Below are positions 1-5,872 of a DNA stretch of 7,142 nt, in pieces. Each line of letters begins with the position of its first letter. The stretch's first letter is position 1. This stretch comes from Pseudomonadota bacterium (GTDB taxonomy: Bacteria > Pseudomonadota > Alphaproteobacteria > Rhizobiales > Rhizobiaceae). The notes below the pieces were generated by a model. The model saw nothing but the letters and a program-made list of their open reading frames with translations. It had not been told where the DNA came from and did not search any database. The stretch is from positions 1 to 7,142 of the forward strand of contig JAEYXI010000356.1 in the NCBI GenBank assembly GCA_023428515.1, written 5' to 3'. The position numbers and the translations under genes are program-made.

Positions 1-703
1 CATAGATGTACTGCGCGATCGGCGTCGAGCCGACGAAGCCGATGGCCTTGATGTCGTGGTCGTCGAGGATGGCGTCCACCACTTCCTTGTCGCCGTTGAC
101 GACATTGAGGACGCCGGCCGGCAGGCCGGCCTAGATGAAAAGTTAAGCGATCCTGAGCGGCACGCCTGGATCGCGCTCGGACGGCTTCAGGATGAAGGCG
201 TTGCCGGCAGCCAGCGCCGGACCGATCTTCCACAGCGGGATCATCGCCGGGAAGTTGAACGGGGTGATGCCGGCGACGACGCCGAGCGGCTGGCGCATGG
301 AATAGGTGTCGATGCCGGGACCGGCATTGTCGGTGAACTCGCCCTTCATCATATGCGGGGCGCCGATCGACACTTCCACCACCTCGAGCCCGCGCTGGAT
401 GTCGCCGCGGGCGTCGTTGATGGTCTTTCCGTGCTCGCGAGCCAGTATGTCGGCCAGTTCCTCATAGTCGCGCTGCACGAGTTCCAGGAACTTCATCAGC
501 ACGCGCACGCGGCGCTGCGAGTTGGTCGCCGCCCAGGCCGGTTGCGCCGCCTTGGCGTTCTCCACGGCGGCGCGCAGTTCGGCCGCCGAAGCCAGCGCGA
601 CGCTGCCGCGCACCGAGCCGTCCATCGGCTGCATGACGTCCTGCTTGCGTCCGCTGGTGCCGGCGACGCGCTTGCCGCCGATGAAATGGCCGTACTCGAT
701 CAT
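1..703 (-). pseudogene. mmsA: (methyl)malonate-semialdehyde dehydrogenase, 5' part, interrupted by two in-frame stops
   Basis: The family oxidises methylmalonate or malonate semialdehyde to propionyl- or acetyl-CoA with NAD+ and CoA, in valine, beta-alanine or myo-inositol breakdown in the cytoplasm. The ATG at 701-703 has an AGGGAG ribosome site six bases upstream. Family marks visible are GHFIGGKRV (residues 5-13), TPFNFPAMIPLW (147-158, Asn150 being the oxyanion-hole Asn of the ALDH fold) and LKPSERDP (172-179). Codon 187 is TAA (143-145) and codon 191 is TAG (131-133). The usual family residue at both places is Glu (LAELFIEAG), so each stop needs only one G-to-T change. After them the same frame runs without a shift through [17 protein letters not shown] and [13 protein letters not shown] to the window edge. 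A product ending at residue 186 of about 500 would lack the catalytic Cys and be inactive. The rest of the gene lies outside. Sequencing or assembly error is the main alternative to true decay. The family call is firm; mmsA versus iolA is not settled. Confidence 0.88.
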
Positions 704-790
704 GTCTCGCTCCCTGACTGGTTTTGGTGGGCGTATTCTAGGATTGCGCCATTCTCCCGCTTCCGGCCCGCCTTGGCAACGCGAGTGGAA

Positions 791-807
791 ACGCAACCGT
801 TGTGCGT
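791..807. promoter_or_regulatory. dyad in the mmsA-lysR divergent control region (candidate LysR site)
   Basis: The 157-base gap between the divergent genes (704-860) holds an imperfect inverted repeat: ACGCAAC, one central C, then GTTG(T)GCGT, with one extra T in the right arm. Regulators of this family commonly bind dyads between themselves and a divergent target, so the position fits. The match to the loose T-N11-A consensus is not distinctive. A second short dyad (ATCG-TG-CGAT) lies at about 824-833. Binding is inferred, not shown. Confidence 0.35.
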
Positions 808-810
808 AGA

Positions 811-839
811 TTGAAGTCCGACTATCGTGCGATCATCAT
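811..839 (+). promoter_or_regulatory. possible sigma70-type promoter for the LysR gene
   Basis: TTGAAG (811-816) and CATCAT (834-839) are 17 bases apart, each matching four of six consensus positions, and end about 20 bases before the LysR start codon. The match is weak and could occur by chance. If real, it sits immediately downstream of the 791-807 dyad, a place where a bound regulator could repress its own gene. Confidence 0.25.
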
Positions 840-860
840 TTCTCGCAAATAAGCGAAGCC

Positions 861-1742
861 ATGAACTGGGATGACGTCCGCATCTTTCTGGCGGTGGCCC
901 GCGCCGGCCAGATCCTCGGCGCGGCGCGGCGGCTTGAGCTGAACCACGCCACCGTCTCGCGCCGCATAGCCGCACTCGAGGACGCGCTCGGCGCCAAGCT
1001 GTTTCGCCGGCTCACCACCGGCAGCGAGCTGACGCCATCAGGCGAAAAATTCCTCGCCGTCGCCGAGCGCATGGAAGCCGACATGATCGCCGCACGCTCC
1101 GAACTCGCAGGCGGCAACGAGACCCTTTCAGGCACTGTCCGCATCGGCGCGCCGGACGGTTTCGGCGTCGCTTTCCTCGCTTCCCGCCTCGGCGCGCTCA
1201 CCGCCCAGCATCGCGACCTGAAAATCCAGCTCGTGCCGGTGCCGCGCTCCTTCTCGCTGTCGCGGCGCGAGGCCGACATTGCCATCACCACCGAGCGCCC
1301 CTCGGAGGGGCGGCTGGTGGCGCAGAAGCTGGTCGACTATTCGCTCGGCCTCTACGCTTCGCGCATCTATTACGATGCCAACGGCCTGCCGGCAACGCAA
1401 TCCGAGCTAAAGGCGCATCGCCTCGTCGGCTACGTGCCCGACCTCGTCTTCAGCCCATCGCTCGCCTATGCGCAGGAATTTTCACCCGACTGGGAAGCCG
1501 GCTTCTCGATCTCCTCGGCGCTCGGCCAGGTCGAGGCCGTGCGGTCCGGCGCCGGCATCGGCATTCTTCATGCCTTCATCGCCCGCTCACTGCCGGAACT
1601 CATCCCTGTAACGGCAGCAAAGCCGATCCGCCGCGCCTATTGGCTCGTCTATCACGAGAGCGTGCGGCCGATCCGACGCATCCAGGCGGTGGCCGGCTTC
1701 ATCACAAAGGCGGTGGAACGCGAAAAGCAGCTCTTCGGCTGA
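861..1742 (+). CDS. LysR-family transcriptional regulator
   Basis: A 293-residue protein, the usual length for the family. The N-terminus (MNWDDVRIFLAVARAG) is followed by a winged helix-turn-helix at about residues 20-39 (GAARRLELNHATVSRRIAAL), then LFRR and TPSGEKFL, the standard end of the DNA-binding domain. A linker helix follows (about 64-85), and residues from about 90 form the periplasmic-binding-protein-like effector domain, with LSGTVRIGAPDGFG opening its first strand. The ribosome site is poor. It is divergent from mmsA, and a regulator of this type beside mmsA is a familiar arrangement in rhizobial genomes, so control of mmsA is the natural inference; the effector is unknown. The gene itself appears intact even though its presumed target carries stops. 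It is separated by 107 bases from the next gene and there is no sign that it belongs to that operon. Confidence 0.93.
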   Translation: MNWDDVRIFLAVARAGQILGAARRLELNHATVSRRIAALEDALGAKLFRRLTTGSELTPSGEKFLAVAERMEADMIAARSELAGGNETLSGTVRIGAPDGFGVAFLASRLGALTAQHRDLKIQLVPVPRSFSLSRREADIAITTERPSEGRLVAQKLVDYSLGLYASRIYYDANGLPATQSELKAHRLVGYVPDLVFSPSLAYAQEFSPDWEAGFSISSALGQVEAVRSGAGIGILHAFIARSLPELIPVTAAKPIRRAYWLVYHESVRPIRRIQAVAGFITKAVEREKQLFG

Positions 1743-1756
1743 GCGGAAGCTTCCGC
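1743..1756. terminator. palindrome directly after the LysR stop codon
   Basis: GCGGAAGCTTCCGC is a perfect 14-base palindrome starting on the base after the TGA. As RNA it would make a short hairpin at the end of the transcript, but there is no T-run after it, so it is not a canonical intrinsic terminator. It may act as a 3' stabilising hairpin or be chance. The remainder of the gap, to 1849, shows no clear promoter for the following gene. Confidence 0.35.
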
Positions 1757-1849
1757 GTCGAAAACGCATATGTGCGGGAGGCCACAGTTTGCGCTACATT
1801 GCCAGCTTGCTTGGGGACGCCGCCTTCTCGGAAACACCACCACAGATAC

Positions 1850-2323
1850 ATGCGTTTCGTGTTCGCCGCCGCGTCGATCTTTCTTGCCTGCCTGCTGGTT
1901 TCGGCCTGCTCGAATCCGTGGGGGGCGAAGCCGGTCAGCGAGTTGCCGAAACCGCTCCGCTACGCCGTCGCCAAGCCGTCCAACTTCGTCTTCGGCAATT
2001 ATTGCGGTTTTGGCACGCGCACCGGCGACCTCACCGCGAAGCCGGTCGACCGTCTCGACGTGATCTGCTTCCGGCACGACAGCTGCTATGTCGACCGCAG
2101 GAACCATTGCGACTGCGATTCCGCGCTGGTGCGCGACGCCTCGGCCGTCCGCGATGACGAGACGCTGCCGAAGAAGATGCGCCGGCGCGCGGCGCTGCTC
2201 GTCAGCACCTTCTCGCTCGGCGTCTGCAAGGTCTTCCCGGAAGGCTTCCTGCCGCCGCGTCCGCGCGACCGGCGCGAACTCGGCCTGCCGCCTGCCGGCC
2301 GAGCGGTGACGGCCGCGGGATGA
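1850..2323 (+). CDS. phospholipase A2-like lipoprotein
   Basis: A 157-residue protein predicted to hydrolyse the sn-2 acyl ester of phospholipids, with Ca2+, outside the cytoplasm. The signal sequence MRFVFAAASIFLACLLVSAC has a lipobox V-S-A-C, making Cys20 the lipid-modified residue; this decides the start at 1850, although no good ribosome site precedes it. The secreted PLA2 pattern is complete: a calcium loop YCGFGT (51-56), D70-x-x-C73-x-x-H76-D77-x-C79-Y80 with catalytic His76 and Ca-binding Asp77, and CDCD (87-90), whose last Asp corresponds to the Asp that partners the His in animal enzymes. Six Cys remain after Cys20 (52, 73, 79, 87, 89, 126), enough for three disulfides. Its stop overlaps the start of the following PLD gene (ATGA), so the two are probably translated together. 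Family membership rests on the motif; activity and substrate are inferred. Whether the anchor is in the inner or outer membrane cannot be read here. Confidence 0.85.
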   Translation: MRFVFAAASIFLACLLVSACSNPWGAKPVSELPKPLRYAVAKPSNFVFGNYCGFGTRTGDLTAKPVDRLDVICFRHDSCYVDRRNHCDCDSALVRDASAVRDDETLPKKMRRRAALLVSTFSLGVCKVFPEGFLPPRPRDRRELGLPPAGRAVTAAG

Positions 2324-4455
2324 GGTCCCGCCGCACGTCCGCCGCCGCAGCGCTTTGCAGCAGCGCCCTGCTGCTCGCCGCCTGCGCCGGGCCGCTCGCC
2401 GGCATCGACACGTCCTGCGAGTTGGTGCCCGGCGAAGCGCGCTGCAGCATGTCCTCGCTGGAAACGGCGCTGCTGCCGGGAGCCCGGCCCGAAAACGCCG
2501 ATTATACAAGCAGCTTCCTGGCGCTTCTCGCCGAACAGAAACTCGGTGAGGCCGACCGCGCCAACGGCACCGGGCCGTTCGGCCGCGACATCCATTCGAT
2601 CCACAACCGCGATTTCCTCGCCGCCTATCGCGGGCTGGAGAGGGCGGCCGACAGGTCGCGCCTCCTGCCCTCCGGCATGACCAGGAGCGGCACCTTCTCT
2701 GCCGCGTGGCGCCTGTCGCGCCAGACGCTCTACATCGACGCCGACGCGCTCGACAGGAAGGCCGGCATCTTCTTCTTCTCCGGGCTGCAGGCGCGGCAGG
2801 TCGAGATCGACGTCAGGCAGATCGGCGGCGGCCCCGCCAGCATCACCGGCCGCTGCGACGGGCAGATGGCGGTCGGGCCGGGGAAGCGTATCGTCGAGGT
2901 CGGTGGAGCCGTGCATCTCAGCCTTACCGGCGCGGACACGTCGGGCGGCGCCTCGGTGCTTTTCCCGGGACCCGATCTCAAGCGCTGCGACCTCTCGATC
3001 CGCTCGAAAGGAGCAAGCCGGCGCCTGACGCTGCTGCGCGAAGAGACATCCGGCAGGAAACTCGCCCGCCTCGACAGCCTCTACCAGCGCTGCCCGTCTC
3101 CCGATCCGCAAAAGCTTTCGCCGCTCGAGCGCGTCTTCTACGCCAGCCGCGAGCTTTCCGAGACCTGCCCGATGGCCCTGGGTACGCCCCGGCTGCTCGT
3201 CAAGTCGCGCGACGGCTTCAACGCCAAGGTCGAGGCGCTGGCCGGCAGCCGGCTATCCGACGCCTTCTTCGATGCCGGCGACCCGGAAGCGCCGATCGAC
3301 CTGTCGCGCGCGCCAAAACTCAAGCTGATCTACTTCTCCTACCTCGACTACAAGGCGGATTTTTCCGGCCGCGTCATGGAGCGGCTGATCCGCTTCCATG
3401 CGGCGCGCGGCGCCAGGGTCCGCATCATGGTCACCGACGTGTTGCAGCGAAGGAAGGACCGCGAACTTCTCGAAAGGCTCGCGGCCGACCATCCCAATGT
3501 ACAGCTGCAGGAATTCTCCTGGGATCCGGCGACAGGCGCGCCAACCGGCGAGCAGCTGTCGCAGTTCTACAAGACCCACCATGTGAAGATGCTGGCGACG
3601 CTGGCCACCGATCGCCGGCGTTCCCGCGCGATCATCGGCGGCCGCAACATCCATGACGGCTTCCTCTTCCACGAGCCGGTCGACCTGTCGCGCTATCCGG
3701 AGCTCCACCAGTACGGAAAGACCAACGGGCTGTCGCTCAACTACTATTCCAACTGGAGCGACTTCGACATCGAGGTCGAGGAGCCGAAGGCGGTCGAGAC
3801 GCTCGTCGCGCATCTCTCCACGCTCTGGCATCGTGACGGACGAACCGATCTGGCGCGGCCTTTCTCCATAGAGGGCAAACGAAGCTCGCGGCCGCCACCC
3901 GGAGCCAATGCGCGGCATTTCATCTCCGTGCCCTATGCCGACGGGCGCGCGCTGGAGCAGTATTATGTCGAGCTGATCGACGCTGCCGCCGAGACGATCG
4001 AGATCGTCAACCCCTATCTCAACCTGACGCAGAAGGTCGCCGACGCCTTCGGACGCGCCATCGACCGCGGGGTGGAGATCACGCTGGTCACCCGCATCGA
4101 CTTGAAGGGCGACTTCGGCGGCCAGTTCCTCACCGAACTCAACGAACTCTTCGTCGAGAAATATGCCGACCGCATCGCCCTTTACGAATTCCGTGCGTCG
4201 GATGTCGTTCTTCACTCCAAGATATTGATGATCGACGGCCGCTACGTGTCCGTTTCCTCGGTCAACCTGAACAACCGCTCCTTCATCCAGGACAGCGAGA
4301 ACGGCGTCGCCGTGCTCGACCGGGCCTTCTACCGGCGCATGAAGCCGATCTTCGATCATTACCTCGCGCGTTCGCGGCCGGTCGGCCCCGACGTCAACGT
4401 GCCGCTCTTCTACCGCTTCCTGTTCTCCACGCAGCACTTCCGCGAGGCGTTCTGA
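2320..4455 (+). CDS. phospholipase D / cardiolipin synthase-like lipoprotein with two HKD half-sites
   Basis: A 711-residue protein of the PLD superfamily, which hydrolyses or transfers phosphodiester head groups. A signal sequence ends in lipobox L-A-A-C (Cys22). Residues 23 to about 300 are a domain I do not recognise; it carries all six other Cys (33, 42, 179, 223, 258, 283), none being in the catalytic part, which fits an oxidising periplasmic location. The first half-site is H421-V-K423 followed by Asp431 and GGRN (440-443); the K-to-D gap is seven residues instead of the usual four. The second is canonical, H632-S-K634-x4-D639, followed by Asn649 and Glu660. Two half-sites in one chain are needed for one PLD active site. 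The layout resembles cardiolipin synthases, but those typically have membrane helices and no lipid anchor. The ATG lies inside the stop of the PLA2-like gene with no good ribosome site, so expression likely depends on coupling. Substrate and hydrolase-versus-transferase choice are open. Confidence 0.88.
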   Translation: MRSRRTSAAAALCSSALLLAACAGPLAGIDTSCELVPGEARCSMSSLETALLPGARPENADYTSSFLALLAEQKLGEADRANGTGPFGRDIHSIHNRDFLAAYRGLERAADRSRLLPSGMTRSGTFSAAWRLSRQTLYIDADALDRKAGIFFFSGLQARQVEIDVRQIGGGPASITGRCDGQMAVGPGKRIVEVGGAVHLSLTGADTSGGASVLFPGPDLKRCDLSIRSKGASRRLTLLREETSGRKLARLDSLYQRCPSPDPQKLSPLERVFYASRELSETCPMALGTPRLLVKSRDGFNAKVEALAGSRLSDAFFDAGDPEAPIDLSRAPKLKLIYFSYLDYKADFSGRVMERLIRFHAARGARVRIMVTDVLQRRKDRELLERLAADHPNVQLQEFSWDPATGAPTGEQLSQFYKTHHVKMLATLATDRRRSRAIIGGRNIHDGFLFHEPVDLSRYPELHQYGKTNGLSLNYYSNWSDFDIEVEEPKAVETLVAHLSTLWHRDGRTDLARPFSIEGKRSSRPPPGANARHFISVPYADGRALEQYYVELIDAAAETIEIVNPYLNLTQKVADAFGRAIDRGVEITLVTRIDLKGDFGGQFLTELNELFVEKYADRIALYEFRASDVVLHSKILMIDGRYVSVSSVNLNNRSFIQDSENGVAVLDRAFYRRMKPIFDHYLARSRPVGPDVNVPLFYRFLFSTQHFREAF

Positions 4456-4473
4456 CCGCCTTACCGGCCCGCC

Positions 4474-4545
4474 GCCGCGCTGAAAAAATCGGTCGGGGCG
4501 AGTTTCAGGGTAACGCCCGGAAAACACGGCATTTTTTCAGGCGGC
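4474..4545. repeat. long-range inverted repeat with A6/T6 tracts (possible terminator of the PLA2-PLD unit)
   Basis: CTGAAAAAAT (4480-4489) and ATTTTTTCAG (4531-4540) are perfect inverted copies. Allowing one bulged G at 4479, the pairing extends five more bases (GCCGC at 4474-4478 with GCGGC at 4541-4545), giving a 15-pair stem around a 41-base loop. It begins 18 bases after the PLD stop codon. The T6 tract at 4532-4537 could serve a terminator on the plus strand, but the local hairpin just before it is weak. The symmetry is seen in the sequence; the function is unknown. Confidence 0.5.
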
Positions 4546-4568
4546 CGCAGTGCGATATCGCGCTGCGG
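4545..4568. repeat. 24-base near-perfect palindrome centred on GATATC
   Basis: Twelve-base arms from CCGCAG at the left to CTGCGG at the right, centred on GCGATATCGC, pair at every position except 4551/4562 (T opposite G, which would be a wobble pair in RNA). It shares its first base with the preceding inverted repeat, so the two structures would compete if both formed in RNA. It lies 25 bases upstream of the proposed -35 element of the Rieske gene, so an operator for a dimeric regulator is as likely as a hairpin. Confidence 0.5.
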
Positions 4569-4592
4569 AAACTGTAAATTTTCCCTAAGGCA

Positions 4593-4622
4593 TTGCAAAT
4601 GAACGCGAAATAGTCCTATATT
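4593..4622 (+). promoter_or_regulatory. candidate sigma70-type promoter for the Rieske oxygenase gene
   Basis: TTGCAA (4593-4598, four of six) and TATATT (4617-4622, five of six) are 18 bases apart in an AT-richer patch of an otherwise very GC-rich window. The predicted transcription start, about 4627-4631, lies downstream of the ATG at 4625, which argues that translation begins at 4655 instead. Confidence 0.5.
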
Positions 4623-4636
4623 GAATGAATATTCAA
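4621..4636. promoter_or_regulatory. operator-like dyad overlapping the predicted transcription start
   Basis: TTGAAT-GAAT-ATTCAA is a perfect six-base dyad with a four-base spacer, starting within the -10 element and covering the expected +1. This is a typical place for a repressor. The cognate protein is not identifiable from the window; the LysR gene is 2.9 kb away and not an obvious partner. Confidence 0.45.
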
Positions 4637-4654
4637 CAATTTCAGAGCACTTCC

Positions 4655-5854
4655 ATGAACCCACATGTCCATAATGTGGCGGTTCCCAACGATTGGGATC
4701 GGCGCGGTCTTCCGGGTTGGGCCTATCACAGCCCCGCGCTTCTGGAGCTGGAAAAGGAATACGTCTTCCGCAATCACTGGCAGATCGCCGGGCACATTTC
4801 CGACGTGCCGAATCCGGGCGACTACCTGACCATGGACGTGGTGGGCGAGCGCGCCCTGATCGTACGCGGCAAGGACGGCGTGGTGCGCGGTTTCCACAAT
4901 ATCTGCCGGCATCGCGGGTCGCGCGTCGTCGCCGAGAACCAGGGCAACTGCAAGAACGCGCTGGTCTGTCCCTTCCACGGCTGGGTCTACAATCTCGACG
5001 GCACGCTCAGGGGTGCTGCGCGGCCGCGCTCCTTCCCCGATCTCGACAAGACCGAATTCGGCCTGATGCCGCTCGACCTAGAGGTCTGGATGGGGTTCAT
5101 CTTCATCCGCTTCCATCGGGGACCACAGCCTTCGGTCGCCGAGCTGATGCAGCCGGTCGAGGCCGAGATGGCGCATTACGCTGCCGCCGACATGGTTCCT
5201 TCCTGGGGCATCTGGACCCAGACCTCGCCGGTCAACTGGAAGTCGGTGCGCGACGTCGACAATGAGGGCTACCACGTCGCCATGGCGCATCCGGCGCTGC
5301 AGGACCTCTATGGCGCGACCTATTTCGACGAGCCTTTCGTCGGCGGCGTGTCGCGTTCCTTCGCCACCTACAATCCGCATGCCGGGCGTCGCTGGAGCGT
5401 CAAGAACTACGTCAAGTTCGCGCCCCAGCCCGAGCGCCTGCCGGAACTGCTGCGCAAGGCCTGGGTCTATTACGGCATCTTCCCGAACAACGTGATCGCG
5501 ATGACGCCCGAATCGGTGCAGTTCTACCAGGAGTTTCCACTGTCGACCGGCGAGACGGTGCTGCGCGGCGCGATCTACCGCTACAAGGACGAGACCCGCG
5601 AGCAGGCGGCGGCGCGCTACCTCGCCTTCCGTATCGATCGCGACACGATGGCCGAGGACGTGCAGCTCTCGGTCTGGTCGAATGAATCCATGCTGTCGCA
5701 GTCTTTCGCCGGCTTCTATCTGTCGGATCTCGAATATGGCGTGCGCACCCACCACGACCATCTGCGCGACCTGATCCCCGTCCTTGGACTGGAATCCGCG
5801 CCCGACGAGAAGGACATGGCGAACCTCAACGCGGCGCTGCTCAGCCGGAGCTGA
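4655..5854 (+). CDS. Rieske non-heme iron oxygenase, alpha (catalytic) subunit
   Basis: A 399-residue protein of the ring-hydroxylating oxygenase alpha-subunit family, which uses O2 and reductant to hydroxylate or demethylate a small molecule in the cytoplasm. The Rieske [2Fe-2S] ligands are C84-x-H86 and C105-P-F-H108, separated by 18 residues. The mononuclear iron site is N194-W-K then E204-G-Y-H207-x4-H212, with Asp335 (AED) the probable third ligand. The residue three before the first His is Glu, where naphthalene dioxygenase has the bridging Asp205; Glu here is reported for the carnitine oxygenase CntA. That hints at a quaternary-amine type substrate rather than an arene, but weakly. The start at 4655 is chosen over 4625 because a good -10 element lies at 4617-4622 and the Shine-Dalgarno is poor at both. 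No reductase, ferredoxin or beta subunit is in the window, so electron partners must be elsewhere. It ends 18 bases from the convergent lipase gene. Confidence 0.92.
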   Translation: MNPHVHNVAVPNDWDRRGLPGWAYHSPALLELEKEYVFRNHWQIAGHISDVPNPGDYLTMDVVGERALIVRGKDGVVRGFHNICRHRGSRVVAENQGNCKNALVCPFHGWVYNLDGTLRGAARPRSFPDLDKTEFGLMPLDLEVWMGFIFIRFHRGPQPSVAELMQPVEAEMAHYAAADMVPSWGIWTQTSPVNWKSVRDVDNEGYHVAMAHPALQDLYGATYFDEPFVGGVSRSFATYNPHAGRRWSVKNYVKFAPQPERLPELLRKAWVYYGIFPNNVIAMTPESVQFYQEFPLSTGETVLRGAIYRYKDETREQAAARYLAFRIDRDTMAEDVQLSVWSNESMLSQSFAGFYLSDLEYGVRTHHDHLRDLIPVLGLESAPDEKDMANLNAALLSRS

Positions 5855-5872
5855 ACGGCGCTTTGCCGCGAT

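Noticed and set aside
131..145. Readthrough or recoding of the two mmsA stops
   Set aside because: One is TAA and the other TAG, neither is a Sec codon, no recoding hairpin is evident and the homologous residues are plain Glu.
56..814. A 252-codon plus-strand open frame opposite mmsA
   Set aside because: The minus strand carries strong dehydrogenase motifs throughout; this frame is a shadow and ignores the divergent promoter region.
1769..1784. CGCA-TATG-TGCG dyad between the LysR and PLA2-like genes
   Set aside because: Four-base arms are too short to separate from chance in a GC-rich background.
1640..1849. A longer N-terminus for the PLA2-like protein in the same frame
   Set aside because: It would overlap the LysR gene and bury the signal sequence and lipobox internally.
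2086..3111. A 341-codon minus-strand open frame across the PLA2-PLD junction
   Set aside because: It is antisense to two well-supported genes, Arg/Ala/Gly-rich and without motif.
3253..4527. A 424-codon open frame on the minus strand inside the PLD-like gene
   Set aside because: High-GC genes with few A/T third positions leave long open frames on the other strand; its translation has no recognisable motif, while the plus strand has clear HKD motifs and a lipobox.
4625..4654. An upstream ATG at 4625 as the start of the Rieske protein
   Set aside because: It lies at or before the predicted transcription start and adds ten residues (MNIQQFQSTS) with no family role; 4655 is preferred, though 4625 is not excluded.
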